Shown here one piece after another: positions 47,373 through 56,897 of a stretch of DNA of 64,000 nt. The stretch comes from Phreatobacter oligotrophus. GTDB taxonomy: Bacteria > Pseudomonadota > Alphaproteobacteria > Rhizobiales > Phreatobacteraceae. Each line of letters opens with the position of its first letter. Positions within the stretch are counted from its first letter, which is position 1. Location of the stretch: the NCBI RefSeq assembly GCF_003046185.1, contig NZ_PZZL01000001.1, forward strand, positions 620,001 to 684,000, read 5' to 3'. Under the pieces are notes generated by a model. It ran no database searches. It was not told the origin of the DNA and saw only the letters and a program-made list of their open reading frames with translations. The translations under genes and the position numbers were made by a program.

Positions 47373-48428
47373 ATGAGCGGGCTCAGGACGTCCGTTTTCA
47401 AGGCTGGTCTGGAGGCGCTCTATCTGACGGGCGCCCACCGCATGCTGCGCCCGATCACCGGTGGCATCGGCGCCATCCTGATGCTCCATCACGTCCGCCC
47501 GGCGGAGCCTCGGGATTTCGCCCCCAATGCGCTGCTCGAGGTGACGCCCGACTATCTCGACAGCGTCGTCGAGCGCGTCCGGCAGGCCGGCTTCGACATC
47601 GTCGCCATGGACGAGGTTCCCGGCCGCATTGCGCTTGGCGGGGAGGGCCGGCCCTTCGTCGCCTTCACCTTCGACGACGGCTATCGCGACAATGCCGAAT
47701 TCGCCTATCCCATCCTGAAGAAGCACGGCGCGCCCTTCACAATCTACCTGCCGACCTCGTTCATGGACCGCCGCGGCGAGCTCTGGTGGCTGGTCCTGGA
47801 ACACACCGTGCGCACCCAGCGCGCCGTGACCGCGACCATTGCCGGTCGCTCCGTCCATTTCGACTGTTCGACCGCGTCGCTGAAGACCGAGGCCTTTCGC
47901 GAGATCTACTGGTGGTTGCGATCGCTGCCCGAGACCGAGCTGCGCGCCTATGTCCGCGACCTCTCCGCCCGCCACGGCATCGACTTCCGCGACATCTGCC
48001 GCGACCTCTGCATGACCTGGGACGAGGTGAGGGCGCTCGGCGCCGACCCCCTGGTCACCTTCGGCGCCCATACGGTCGAGCACCTGATGCTCGCCAAGTT
48101 CCCGGAGGAGACGGTCCGGCAGGAGCTGGTCGCCTCCAAGGCGCGGGTCAAGGACGAGCTCGGCCGCCCCGTGCACCATTTCGCCTATCCGGTGGGGGAC
48201 CCGACCTCGGCCGGGCCGCGCGAATTTGCCCTTGCCCGGGAGGCGGGCTTCACCACCGCGGTGACGACGCGCCCCGGCGTGCTCTTTGCCGAGCATGCCG
48301 ACCACCTGACCGCTCTGCCCCGCGTCTCGCTCAACGGCCATTTCCAGTCGCTGCGCTATCTCGACGTGCTGCTCTCCGGCGCCGCCTTCGCCTTTTTCAA
48401 CAGGTTCCGCAGGGTGAACGCGGCCTGA
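47373..48428 (+). CDS. Polysaccharide deacetylase family protein
   Basis: NodB-homology (CE4) enzyme, 351 residues, no clear signal peptide. Motif 1 is TFDDGYRDN with both metal and catalytic aspartates, and motif 2 appears as FGAHTVEH rather than the canonical HSxxH. The segment FAYPVGDP matches motif 3. It probably removes N- or O-acetyl groups from polysaccharide intermediates. GGGGAGG lies upstream of the ATG. It is divergent from the CelD-type acetyltransferase gene, so an acylating and a deacylating enzyme flank one promoter region. Confidence 0.88.
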   Translation: MSGLRTSVFKAGLEALYLTGAHRMLRPITGGIGAILMLHHVRPAEPRDFAPNALLEVTPDYLDSVVERVRQAGFDIVAMDEVPGRIALGGEGRPFVAFTFDDGYRDNAEFAYPILKKHGAPFTIYLPTSFMDRRGELWWLVLEHTVRTQRAVTATIAGRSVHFDCSTASLKTEAFREIYWWLRSLPETELRAYVRDLSARHGIDFRDICRDLCMTWDEVRALGADPLVTFGAHTVEHLMLAKFPEETVRQELVASKARVKDELGRPVHHFAYPVGDPTSAGPREFALAREAGFTTAVTTRPGVLFAEHADHLTALPRVSLNGHFQSLRYLDVLLSGAAFAFFNRFRRVNAA

Positions 48429-48533
48429 GCGGCCTCCACCGGATTTTCCGCCGCGCCCCCGTCGCGAGAAGGCCTGAATCAGATAGTTTGTGACGCCGGC
48501 CGCCTGTCGCGGTCTGCCCAGCATGAACGGTCG

Positions 48534-49802
48534 ATGTCAGACGCCAACGGAACTCGCCCCTTTTCCGCCTTCGAGTGGATGCTGTCGCTGCGCTACCTGC
48601 GGGCGCGGCGGAAGGAGGGATTCATCTCGGTCATCGCCGGCTTCTCCTTCGTCGGCATCATGCTCGGCGTCGCGACGCTGATCATCGTCATGGCGGTGAT
48701 GAACGGCTTCCGGAAGGAGCTGCTCGGCAAGATCCTCGGCGTCCAGGGCCACATGGTGCTGCAGCCGATCGACACGCCCCTGACCGACTATGCGGCGGTG
48801 GCGACGCGGCTGATGCGCATCCAGGGCGTCCGGCTTGCCGCTCCCGTCATCGAGGGCCAGGCGCTGGCCTCTTCCGCCTTTAACGCCGGCGGCGCCATCG
48901 TCCGCGGCATGCGGGCCGAGGATTTACGGCGCCTGCCGCTCATCTCCACCAACATCAAGCAGGGCGGGCTGCAGGATTTCGACACGACCGAGGGCGTCAT
49001 GGTGGGCCAGCGGCTCGCCAACCAGCTGTCGCTGCGCCTCGGCGACAGCCTGACGCTGGTCTCGCCGAAGGGTTCCTCGACGCCCATGGGCATGACGCCG
49101 CGGATCAAGGCCTATCCGATCGTCGCCATCTTCGAGGTGGGCATGACCGAGTATGACTCGGCCTTCGTCTTCATGCCCTTCAACGAGGCCCAGGCCTATT
49201 TCAACCGCGACGGCGACGCCTCCTCGATCGAGGTCTATACCGACAATGCCGACCGCATCGAGCACTACCGGCGCGTCGTGTCGGAGAGCGTCGAGCGGCC
49301 GGTCTTCATCGTCGACTGGCGCCAGCGCAACGCCACCTTCTTCTCGGCCCTGCAGGTCGAGCGAAACGTCATGTTCATGATCCTGACGCTCATCGTCTTC
49401 GTCGCGGCGCTGAACATCATTTCCGGCCTCATCATGCTGGTGAAGGACAAGGGGCGCGACATCGCCATCCTGCGGACCATGGGGGCGACGCGCGGCGCGG
49501 TGATGCGCATCTTCCTCATCACCGGCGCCTCCATCGGCGTGGTCGGCACGCTGGCCGGCTTTGCGCTGGGCGTCATCGTCTGCCTCAACATCCAGTCCAT
49601 CCAGGAATTCGTCTCCTGGGTCACCGGCACCACGTTGTGGGACCCGACGGTGCGCTTCCTCACCCAGATCCCCGCCGACATGTCCACCGGCGAGACGCTG
49701 TCGGTCCTCGTCATGGCGCTGACCCTGTCCCTGCTCGCGACGCTCTATCCGTCCTGGCGGGCGGCCAAGCTCGATCCGGTCGAGGCGCTGCGCTATGAGT
49801 GA
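48534..49802 (+). CDS. lolC: Lipoprotein-releasing ABC transporter permease LolC/LolE
   Basis: Inner-membrane permease that extracts lipoproteins and passes them to LolA. The product has 422 residues and four transmembrane segments. The N-terminal [27 protein letters not shown] is the coupling-helix region. A periplasmic domain follows (about 50-270), with three C-terminal segments ending [18 protein letters not shown]. Alphaproteobacteria use one LolC/E-type subunit. It overlaps lolD by eight bases. The ATG at 48534 has only a weak ribosome site. Confidence 0.94.
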   Translation: MSDANGTRPFSAFEWMLSLRYLRARRKEGFISVIAGFSFVGIMLGVATLIIVMAVMNGFRKELLGKILGVQGHMVLQPIDTPLTDYAAVATRLMRIQGVRLAAPVIEGQALASSAFNAGGAIVRGMRAEDLRRLPLISTNIKQGGLQDFDTTEGVMVGQRLANQLSLRLGDSLTLVSPKGSSTPMGMTPRIKAYPIVAIFEVGMTEYDSAFVFMPFNEAQAYFNRDGDASSIEVYTDNADRIEHYRRVVSESVERPVFIVDWRQRNATFFSALQVERNVMFMILTLIVFVAALNIISGLIMLVKDKGRDIAILRTMGATRGAVMRIFLITGASIGVVGTLAGFALGVIVCLNIQSIQEFVSWVTGTTLWDPTVRFLTQIPADMSTGETLSVLVMALTLSLLATLYPSWRAAKLDPVEALRYE

Positions 49803-50523
49803 CGTCGTGAACGCCGACCGCCCGGCCGCCAGCGCCCCGAACGAGGAGGCGCCGGTCCTCTGGCTCGACAAGGTCGAGCGCCGCTACACCGAGGCCGGCG
49901 CGCCGCTCGAGATCCTCAAGGGCGTCGACTTCGCCATCTGGCCGGGCGAGACCGTGGCGCTCATTGCGCCCTCCGGCACCGGCAAGTCGACGCTGCTTCA
50001 CGTCGCCGGCCTGCTCGAGGCCCCCGATGGCGGCGAGGTCTATATCGCCGGCAAGGCCACCTCGAAGCTCGCCGACAAGGACCGCACCCGCATCCGCCGC
50101 AACGAGATCGGCTTCGTCTACCAGTTCCACCACCTGCTGCCCGAATTCTCGGCGCTGGAGAACGTGGTCCTGCCGCAGATGATCCGCGGGCTCACCTACA
50201 AGGAGGCGAAGGCGCGGGCCTCCGAGCTTTTGACCTATCTCGGCCTCGGCGAGCGCCAGACCCACCGTCCCGCCGAGCTCTCGGGCGGCGAGCAGCAGCG
50301 CGTCGCCATCGCCCGCGCCGTGGCCAATGCGCCGAGCATCCTGCTCGCCGACGAGCCCACCGGCAATCTCGACCCCAAGACCGCCGACCACGTCTTCTCG
50401 GCGCTCGGCCAGCTGGTGCGCGCCTCGCGGCTCGCCGCCGTGGTCGCGACCCACAACATGGACCTCGCCGCCCGGATGGACCGGCGGGTGACCATCCGCG
50501 ACGGGCTCATCGTCGAACTGTGA
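49795..50523 (+). CDS. lolD: Lipoprotein-releasing system ATPase LolD
   Basis: ABC ATPase that powers LolC/E. The product has 242 residues. Walker A is [11 protein letters not shown], the Q-loop is in [15 protein letters not shown], the signature is [14 protein letters not shown], Walker B is [12 protein letters not shown] and the switch histidine is in ATHNMDL. The start lies within the end of lolC, giving translational coupling. Downstream is not dnaE directly but a 342-base stretch with SOS-type boxes and a micro-ORF. Confidence 0.97.
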   Translation: MSDVVNADRPAASAPNEEAPVLWLDKVERRYTEAGAPLEILKGVDFAIWPGETVALIAPSGTGKSTLLHVAGLLEAPDGGEVYIAGKATSKLADKDRTRIRRNEIGFVYQFHHLLPEFSALENVVLPQMIRGLTYKEAKARASELLTYLGLGERQTHRPAELSGGEQQRVAIARAVANAPSILLADEPTGNLDPKTADHVFSALGQLVRASRLAAVVATHNMDLAARMDRRVTIRDGLIVEL

Positions 50524-50551
50524 TGATCTTTACGTTTCGGTAACCGGATGT

Positions 50552-50566
50552 GTTCGCGCTCCGTTC
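50552..50566 (+). promoter_or_regulatory. LexA-type box 1, GTTC-N7-GTTC
   Basis: GTTC at 50552-50555 and GTTC at 50563-50566 with exactly seven bases between them match the alphaproteobacterial LexA direct-repeat operator. It lies upstream of a 31-residue membrane micro-ORF. Confidence 0.7.
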
Positions 50567-50573
50567 TCTTCGC

Positions 50574-50602
50574 TGGACATGAGAACAAAAAAGGAACATG
50601 CT
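50574..50602 (+). promoter_or_regulatory. Candidate promoter of the SOS micro-ORF
   Basis: TGGACA (50574-50579) and CATGCT (50597-50602) are 17 bases apart. LexA-type box 2 occupies the spacer, the expected position for repression. The predicted start is near 50609, about 20 bases before the ATG. Confidence 0.45.
50583..50597 (+). promoter_or_regulatory. LexA-type box 2, GAAC-N7-GAAC
   Basis: GAAC at 50583-50586 and GAAC at 50594-50597, spacer seven bases, is the reverse complement of the same operator. The two boxes face each other across 16 bases, and GTTCTC/GAGAAC inside them also form an inverted repeat. Confidence 0.7.
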
Positions 50603-50630
50603 GATCTGGTCGCTGAAAACGGAGGACGAC

Positions 50631-50726
50631 ATGATCCGCAGTTTCATCGAAGACGCCGCCGCCCTTGTGGCCCTCGGCCTTTTCACCGGCATGCTCACCG
50701 TCTGGGCCCAGGCCTTGAATGGCTGA
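50631..50726 (+). CDS. 31-residue membrane micro-ORF under SOS-type boxes (SidA-like candidate)
   Basis: A peptide of 31 residues beginning MIRSFIEDAAALVALG, with one transmembrane helix (about residues 9-27, ending VWAQ). A near-perfect ribosome site GGAGG lies five bases before the ATG. Two LexA-type boxes and a candidate promoter lie just upstream. Caulobacter SidA is a 29-residue SOS-induced inner-membrane protein that blocks division by acting on FtsW/FtsN, so size, topology and control fit a functional analogue. I cannot check sequence homology. It is upstream of dnaE on the same strand and could be co-transcribed with it. Confidence 0.65.
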   Translation: MIRSFIEDAAALVALGLFTGMLTVWAQALNG

Positions 50727-50865
50727 CCCCAACCGCTGAGAGACAACCCCACAGCCTGTGCATAGCGGGAGGCCGACGCTCACCGCGCTTGTCGTGAGCC
50801 GCCTTGGGGCGGCAAGGTCCGGAGAGACGAGTCGCGCGGCAGGGGCCGCGCCACCGGGAGGCAGG

Positions 50866-53800
50866 ATGTCCGCGCAACCCTTCGTGCATCTGAGGGTCCA
50901 TTCCTCCTTCTCGCTGCTCGAGGGGGCGCTCTCGGTCGGCAAGCTCGCCAAGCTCGCCGGGCACGACCGGATGCCGGCGGTGGCCATCACCGACACCAAC
51001 AACCTCTTCGCCGCGCTCGAATTCTCCGAGAAGCTGAAGGGCGAGGGGATCCAGCCCATCGTCGGGCTGACCCTCGGCCTCGACTGCGGCGACCGCGCCG
51101 TCGATCCGCGCCGGCCGAACCTTCAAGGCGTGAAGCCGCGCATCGCGGTGCTCGCGGCCTCCGAGGAGGGCTACCGCAACCTCATGGCCCTGACGACGCG
51201 GGCCTTCATGGACAGCCCCGATCCTGCCGATGCCGGTGTCGCCTTCGCGGTGCTGGAGGCCCATGCGGGCGGGCTGATCGCGCTGACCGGCGGGCCCGGC
51301 GGGCCGGTCGACCAGGCCTTCCGGGAGGGGCAGGGGGACCTTGCCCGGGCGCGCCTTGCCCGCCTCCATGCCGCCTTCGGCGACCGCCTCTATGTCGAGC
51401 TCCAGCGCCACGGGCTCGACGAGGAGCGGGCCGTGGAGCCTGACCTCGTCGAGGAGGCCTACCGCCTCGGCCTGCCGCTGGTCGCCACCAACCAGTGCTA
51501 CTTCGCCTCGCTCGGCGACTATGAGAGCCACGACGCGCTCATCGCCATCGCCGAGGGGCGCATCCTCTCCGATCCCGAGCGGCGCCGGCTCACGCCCGAG
51601 CACCGGTTCAAGACCCAGGCCGAGATGGTCGCGCTCTTTGCCGACCTGCCGGAGGCCGTCGCCTCGACGATCGAGATCGCCCGGCGCTGCCACTACCGGC
51701 CGAAGACCCGCAAGCCCATCCTGCCGACCTTCACGGAAGAAGCTGGCGGCGTCGCGCTGGACGAGGCGGCGGCGCTCGCCCGCCAGGCCCGCGAGGGGCT
51801 CGACCGGCGGCTCGCCGCCCATGGCCCTGCGCCCGGCCTCACCGAGAAGGACTATCGCGACCGGCTCGATTTCGAGCTCTCGATCATCGAGCGCATGAAG
51901 TTCCCCGGCTATTTCCTCATCGTGTCGGACTTCATCAAATGGGCGAAGGCCCATGACATCCCGGTGGGACCGGGCCGCGGCTCGGGCGCCGGCTCGCTGG
52001 TGGCCTATGCGCTCACCATCACCGACCTCGATCCGCTGCGCTTCGCCCTGCTCTTCGAGCGCTTCCTCAACCCCGAGCGCGTGTCGATGCCGGACTTCGA
52101 CATCGACTTCTGCCAGGACCGCCGCGACGAGGTGATCCGCTACGTGCAGGAGCGCTATGGGCGCGCCCAGGTCGCCCAGATCATCACCTTCGGTACTCTG
52201 CAGGCGCGCGGCGTGCTGCGCGATGTCGGCCGCGTCCTCGAACTCTCCTACGGCCAGGTCGACAAGCTATGCAAGCTGGTGCCGCAGAACCCGGCGGCGC
52301 CCGTGACCCTCGACAAGGCGATCGAGGGCGAGCCGAAGCTGCAGGCGGCCCGCGACGAGGATCCGGTGATCGCCCGCCTCTTCGACGTCTCCACCAAGCT
52401 TGAGGGCCTCAACCGCCACGCCTCGACCCACGCCGCCGGCCTCGTCATCGGCGACCGGCCGCTGGTCGAGCTCGTTCCGCTCTACCGAGACCCCAAGACC
52501 GACATGCCGGTCACCCAGTTCAACATGAAATGGGTGGAGCAGGCGGGCCTGGTGAAGTTCGACTTCCTCGGCCTGAAGACCCTCACCGTGCTGCAGAAGG
52601 CGGTGGACCTGATCCGCCGCCGCGGCATCGACATCGACCTCGCGGCCATCCCACTCGATGACGCCAGGACCTACGATATGCTGGCCAAGGGCGAGACGGT
52701 CGGCGTGTTCCAGGTGGAAAGCGCGGGCATGCGCAAGGCGCTCGTCGAGATGAAGGCGAGCCGCTTCGAGGACATCATCGCCCTCGTCGCCCTCTACCGG
52801 CCGGGCCCGATGGCCAACATTCCCGTCTATTGCGCCCGAAAGCACGGGCTGGAACAGCCCGAATATCCCCATCCCCTGCTGGAACAGGTGCTGTCCGAGA
52901 CCCACGGCATCATCGTCTACCAGGAGCAGGTGATGCAGGCGGCGCAGATCCTGTCGGGCTATTCGCTCGGCGAGGCCGACCTCCTGCGCCGCGCCATGGG
53001 CAAGAAGATCAAGGCGGAGATGGACAAGCAGCGCGAGCGCTTCGTCTCCGGCTGCGTCGAGCGGTCGATCCCCAAGGCCAAGGCCGACGAGATCTTCGAC
53101 CTGCTGGCCAAGTTCGCCGACTACGGCTTCAACAAGAGCCACGCGGCCGCCTATGCCCTGGTCTCCTACCAGACGGCCTATCTGAAGGCGAACTACCCGG
53201 TCGAGTTCATGGCGGCCTCCATGACGCTCGACCTCTCCAACACTGACAAGCTCTCGGAATTCCGCCGCGAGGCGCTGCGGCTCGGCATCCCCGTCGATCC
53301 GCCGAGCATCAACCGCTCCGGCGTTCACTTCGACGTCGCCGACGGCCACATCCTCTATGCGCTCGCAGCCGTGAAGGGGGTCGGCGCCCAGGCGGTGGAG
53401 GCGATCGTCCAGGCGCGCGGCGACAAGCCCTTCCGCGACCTCGGCGACTTCGCCCAGCGCATCAATCCGCGCATGCTCAACCGCAAGACGCTGGAGAACC
53501 TCGCGTCGGCCGGCGCCTTCGACGACCTCGAGCCGAACCGCGCCGCGGCCTTCGCCGCCATCGACCAGGTGCTGGCCGAGGCGCAGCGCCAGGCCGAGGG
53601 CCGGGCGCTCGGCCAGGACGAACTCTTCGGCGGCTCGGGCGCGCCGCTCATCCGCGTGCCGAAGGTCGAGCCCTGGCTCCCCGCCGAGAAGCTCGACGAG
53701 GAATACAAGGCCATCGGCTTCTTCCTCTCCGGCCACCCGCTCGACGACTACCAGGCGGCGCTGAAGCGCCTGCGCATCGAGCCCTATGCCCAGTTCGCCC

Positions 53801-54300
53801 GCTCGGTGCGCCAGGGGGCAAGCGCCGGCCGCCTCGCCGGCGTCGTCACCGCCCGCCAGGAGCGCCGCACCAAGACCGGCAATAAGATGGGCATCGTCAC
53901 CTTCTCCGACCCTTCGGGCCATTACGAGGGCGTGCTGTTCTCCGAAGGCCTCGCGCTCTACCGCGACCTGCTGGAACCCGGCCGGGCCGTGCTCATGGCG
54001 GTCGGCGCCGAGGTGCAGGGCGAGGATGTCCGCATCCGCATCCAGTCGGTCGAGCCACTGGATGAGGCGGCGGTGCGCGTCCAGAAGGGGTTCCGCGTCT
54101 TCATCGAGGATCTCGGCGCGGTCGACAGCGTCGCCAAGCGCCTGCCGGGCAAGGGCGACGGCGAGGTCAGCCTCGTCATCCGCCTCGCCGATGCAGCGAG
54201 CGAGGTCGAGGTGAAGCTGCCGGGGCGCTTTGCCGTCTCACCGCAGATCGCCGGCGCCATCAAGGCGGTGCCGGGCGTGCAGGCGGTGATGGAGCTCTAG
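50866..54300 (+). CDS. dnaE: DNA polymerase III subunit alpha
   Basis: Replicative polymerase catalytic subunit, 1144 residues, dnaE1 length. The start ATG (MSAQPFVHLRVHSSFS) follows GGGAGGCAGG; the frame upstream to 50758 is not used. The PHP domain is at 5-270. The palm carries PDFDIDF with Asp410 and Asp412, followed by the fingers with GVFQVESAGMRKAL and RPGPMANIPVY. Tandem HhH and the OB domain (GVVTARQERRTKTGNKMGI) sit near 990, and a beta-clamp-binding tail region follows. Position after lolD is standard for the housekeeping copy rather than SOS dnaE2. Confidence 0.97.
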   Translation: MSAQPFVHLRVHSSFSLLEGALSVGKLAKLAGHDRMPAVAITDTNNLFAALEFSEKLKGEGIQPIVGLTLGLDCGDRAVDPRRPNLQGVKPRIAVLAASEEGYRNLMALTTRAFMDSPDPADAGVAFAVLEAHAGGLIALTGGPGGPVDQAFREGQGDLARARLARLHAAFGDRLYVELQRHGLDEERAVEPDLVEEAYRLGLPLVATNQCYFASLGDYESHDALIAIAEGRILSDPERRRLTPEHRFKTQAEMVALFADLPEAVASTIEIARRCHYRPKTRKPILPTFTEEAGGVALDEAAALARQAREGLDRRLAAHGPAPGLTEKDYRDRLDFELSIIERMKFPGYFLIVSDFIKWAKAHDIPVGPGRGSGAGSLVAYALTITDLDPLRFALLFERFLNPERVSMPDFDIDFCQDRRDEVIRYVQERYGRAQVAQIITFGTLQARGVLRDVGRVLELSYGQVDKLCKLVPQNPAAPVTLDKAIEGEPKLQAARDEDPVIARLFDVSTKLEGLNRHASTHAAGLVIGDRPLVELVPLYRDPKTDMPVTQFNMKWVEQAGLVKFDFLGLKTLTVLQKAVDLIRRRGIDIDLAAIPLDDARTYDMLAKGETVGVFQVESAGMRKALVEMKASRFEDIIALVALYRPGPMANIPVYCARKHGLEQPEYPHPLLEQVLSETHGIIVYQEQVMQAAQILSGYSLGEADLLRRAMGKKIKAEMDKQRERFVSGCVERSIPKAKADEIFDLLAKFADYGFNKSHAAAYALVSYQTAYLKANYPVEFMAASMTLDLSNTDKLSEFRREALRLGIPVDPPSINRSGVHFDVADGHILYALAAVKGVGAQAVEAIVQARGDKPFRDLGDFAQRINPRMLNRKTLENLASAGAFDDLEPNRAAAFAAIDQVLAEAQRQAEGRALGQDELFGGSGAPLIRVPKVEPWLPAEKLDEEYKAIGFFLSGHPLDDYQAALKRLRIEPYAQFARSVRQGASAGRLAGVVTARQERRTKTGNKMGIVTFSDPSGHYEGVLFSEGLALYRDLLEPGRAVLMAVGAEVQGEDVRIRIQSVEPLDEAAVRVQKGFRVFIEDLGAVDSVAKRLPGKGDGEVSLVIRLADAASEVEVKLPGRFAVSPQIAGAIKAVPGVQAVMEL

Positions 54301-55466
54301 GGGGCAAGGCCCTTGAGCCGCGCCGGCAGGTCGGCGATCGCCGCCTCGTCGGCATTGGCGAAGGCGAAGCGCAGGTGGTCGTCCTGGCCCGGGCCGAAAT
54401 AGGAGCCGGGCAGGCCGAGCACGCCGCGCTCCTTGGCGAGGCATTCGGCGACCCGCTCCGCCGGCACGCCCGCGAAGGGGTGCCGCACATAGGCGAAATA
54501 GGCACCGATGGAGGAGATGGACCAGCCGGGGCAGGCCTCCACCACCCGGGCGAAGGCGCTGATGCGGCCGTTGATCGTCGCCCGCATGGTCGCGCGCCAG
54601 TCCGCGGTGCCGTCGATGGCCCAGGCCAGCGCCTCCTGGGCGGGGCGGGCCGCGCAGATCTGCACGCTGTCGAGAACTTTCAGGATTTCCCCCATGGCCT
54701 GCGGCCCGGCGGTGATGGCGCCAGCGCGGTGGCCGGGCACGGCGTAGCTCTTGGAGAAGGAATAGAGCTGGATGACCGTGTCGCGCCAATCGGGCCGCGT
54801 CAGCAGGCCATGGGCGCGGTTGGCGCCATCGGCGAGGAAGTCGCGATAGGTCTCGTCGACGATGAGCGCGAGGCCGCGCCGTTTCGCGAGATCGGCGAAG
54901 GCGGCGATGACGCCCTCGGGATAGATCGCACCCGTCGGGTTGTTCGGCGTCACCAGCACCAGGGCCCGCGTCGTCGCGTCGATCAGCGCCTCGGCCGCCG
55001 CCACATCCGGCACGAAGCGATCCTCGGGACGGCAGGGCAGGGGCGTGACGCCGATGCCGAGCATCTGCAGCGTCATCTGGTGGTTGAAGTACCAGGGGGC
55101 GGGCAGGATCACCGAGGAGCCGGGCCCCGCCACCGCCAGCACCGCCGCGAGGAAGGCGAGGTTGCAGCCGGCGGTGATCGCCACATCGGCAGGACCCACG
55201 TCGCCGCCATAGGTCGCCGCCACATCCCGCGCATAGGCCTCGCGCAGGGCGGCATCGCCGAGGATCGCGCCATAGCGTGCGACCTCGGGCCGGGCCGCCG
55301 CGGCGCCGAGCCTTGCCAGCAGTTCCGCCGGGGGCGGGGCGCCGGGCGCGGCCTGCGACAGGTCGATGGCCGGGCCGTGGTGGCCGCCATAGGACGCCAT
55401 CCAGGCGCGCGCCGCCGGAATCGGCGGCGTGCCGGTGTCGAGGACCTGCGGGTTCAGCTGCAGCAA
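54297..55466 (-). CDS. PLP-dependent class I/II aminotransferase
   Basis: Fold-type I aminotransferase, 389 residues. The PLP lysine is in SFSKSYAVPGHRAG, the aspartate or tyrosine site in VDETYRDFL, and VTPNNPTGAIYP is the usual cofactor-contacting loop. Substrate is unknown; the AspC/AlaT-like branch is plausible. The start is TTG (MLQLNPQVLD), four bases after the glyoxalase-family stop, so they form an operon. Its TAG stop and that of dnaE share one palindromic CTAG, with the genes converging. Confidence 0.9.
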   Translation of the reverse strand: MLQLNPQVLDTGTPPIPAARAWMASYGGHHGPAIDLSQAAPGAPPPAELLARLGAAAARPEVARYGAILGDAALREAYARDVAATYGGDVGPADVAITAGCNLAFLAAVLAVAGPGSSVILPAPWYFNHQMTLQMLGIGVTPLPCRPEDRFVPDVAAAEALIDATTRALVLVTPNNPTGAIYPEGVIAAFADLAKRRGLALIVDETYRDFLADGANRAHGLLTRPDWRDTVIQLYSFSKSYAVPGHRAGAITAGPQAMGEILKVLDSVQICAARPAQEALAWAIDGTADWRATMRATINGRISAFARVVEACPGWSISSIGAYFAYVRHPFAGVPAERVAECLAKERGVLGLPGSYFGPGQDDHLRFAFANADEAAIADLPARLKGLAP

Positions 55467-55470
55467 GGGC

Positions 55471-55929
55471 TCACCAGACGCCGGTGTTCGGCATGGAGGC
55501 CCAGGGCTCGGCCGGGGCCTTGGCCTCGCCCTTCTGCAGGATCTCGATGGAGATGGCGTCGGGCGAGCGGACGAAGGCCATGCGGCCGTCGCGCGGCGGG
55601 CGGTTGATGGTGACGCCGGCCTTCATCAGCTTCTCGCAGGTGGCGTAGATATCTTCGACCTCATAGGCGAGATGGCCGAAATTGCGCCCGCCCGTGTAGG
55701 TCTCCGGATCCCAGTTATAGGTCAGCTCCAGCATAGGCGCGTCGCGCCGGCCGGCGGCGATCGCCGCTTCCGCCGCCGCCTTGTCCTCGGGGGCGCAGAG
55801 GAAGACGAGGGTGAACTTGCCCTGCGGAAAGTCGTTCTTGCGAACCTGAACCAGGCCGAGCTTGTTGCAGTAGAAGTCGAGCGACTGGTCGAGGTCCGTG
55901 ACGCGGACCATGGTGTGAAGGTAGCGCAT
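55471..55929 (-). CDS. Lactoylglutathione lyase-family VOC protein (glyoxalase I-like)
   Basis: Probably isomerises the methylglyoxal-glutathione hemithioacetal. The product has 152 residues. It begins [26 protein letters not shown], where His5 and the later Glu in LELTYNW, the His in [10 protein letters not shown] and the Glu in ISIEILQ are the expected metal ligands. This matches the GloA pattern. It leads an operon with the aminotransferase and is divergent from the sirtuin gene. Confidence 0.88.
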   Translation of the reverse strand: MRYLHTMVRVTDLDQSLDFYCNKLGLVQVRKNDFPQGKFTLVFLCAPEDKAAAEAAIAAGRRDAPMLELTYNWDPETYTGGRNFGHLAYEVEDIYATCEKLMKAGVTINRPPRDGRMAFVRSPDAISIEILQKGEAKAPAEPWASMPNTGVW

Positions 55930-55959
55930 GGGGGAGAGCCCTTCGTGCGGGAGGTGCCG

Positions 55960-56742
55960 ATGGTGGATGCGGAGTTGAAGACGGCGGCGGACGAACTTGC
56001 AAGCCTCCTTGCACAGTCCAGCCGTGCGGTGGCCTTCACCGGTGCGGGCATCTCAACCGAATCCGGCATTCCCGATTTCCGCTCGCCCGGCGGCTTGTGG
56101 ACCCAGAACAAGCCGATCCCCTTCCAGGCCTTCGTGGCGAGCCGCGAGGCGCGGGCGGAGGCGTGGCGGCGCAAGTTCACCATGGACGACAGCTATCGCG
56201 GCGCCGCGCCGAACCGCGGCCACCTGGCGCTCGCGGCCCTCATGCGCGCCGGCCGGCTCGATGCCGTCATCACCCAGAACATCGACAACCTGCACCAGGA
56301 CTCCGGCATCCCCGACGAGCGGCTCATCGAGATCCATGGCAACGGCACCTATGCGACCTGCCTGGCCTGCCAGCGCCGTTACGAACTCGGCTGGGTGCGC
56401 GAGCGCTTCGAGGCGAGCGGAGCGCCGCCGGATTGCGAGGCCTGCGCCGGGCCGGTCAAATCCGCCACCATCTCCTTCGGACAGGCCATGCCGGAGGACA
56501 AGATGCGCCGGGCCGCGGCCCTCGCGGCCGATTGCGACCTCTTCCTCGCCATCGGCTCCTCGCTCGTCGTCTATCCCGCGGCCGGCCTGCCTGCCGCCGC
56601 GGCCGAGAACGGCGCCAGCCTCGTCATCATCAATCGCGAGCCGACGCCCCTTGACGACATCGCCACGCTGGTCCTGCGCACCGAGATCGGACCGCTCCTG
56701 TCGGCGGTCATGGAACGGTTCCAACTGCCACAGGTTTCGTGA
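55960..56742 (+). CDS. cobB: NAD-dependent protein deacylase, sirtuin family
   Basis: Removes acyl groups from lysines using NAD. The product has 260 residues; ATG at 55960 with GGGAGG five bases upstream. The NAD-binding motifs are [15 protein letters not shown] and [12 protein letters not shown], the catalytic histidine is in EIHGNGTY, and the zinc ligands are CLAC and [17 protein letters not shown] is the C-terminal Rossmann contact. It ends just before the cold-shock gene's leader. Preference (acetyl or succinyl) is not determined. Confidence 0.94.
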   Translation: MVDAELKTAADELASLLAQSSRAVAFTGAGISTESGIPDFRSPGGLWTQNKPIPFQAFVASREARAEAWRRKFTMDDSYRGAAPNRGHLALAALMRAGRLDAVITQNIDNLHQDSGIPDERLIEIHGNGTYATCLACQRRYELGWVRERFEASGAPPDCEACAGPVKSATISFGQAMPEDKMRRAAALAADCDLFLAIGSSLVVYPAAGLPAAAAENGASLVIINREPTPLDDIATLVLRTEIGPLLSAVMERFQLPQVS

Positions 56743-56805
56743 CCGTGCGTCAACGCCTCGTCCACCAAAGGTCTGGGGACGACGCGCAAAAGCTGATTTT
56801 TGGGC

Positions 56806-56833
56806 TTTGCCGGCGCAGGGCGGGTGCTATCCT
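56806..56833 (+). promoter_or_regulatory. Candidate promoter of the double cold-shock gene
   Basis: TTTGCC (56806-56811) and TATCCT (56828-56833) are separated by 16 bases. The start would be near 56840, leaving a leader of about 58 bases before the ATG at 56898, compatible with cold-shock leaders. Confidence 0.5.
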
Positions 56834-56897
56834 CATGGGGAGAATCAGGGTGGGCAGGGATCGAGGCCAAGATCCCGAGAGCGCGGCGGTGAGTGTG

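Noticed and set aside
52267-53922. 551-codon minus-strand open frame within dnaE
   Set aside because: Antisense shadow; dnaE motifs on the + strand are unambiguous.
50866-54300. dnaE as the SOS-induced dnaE2
   Set aside because: Length of 1144 residues and position after lolD fit dnaE1, and imuA/imuB are absent. The LexA boxes more likely serve the micro-ORF.
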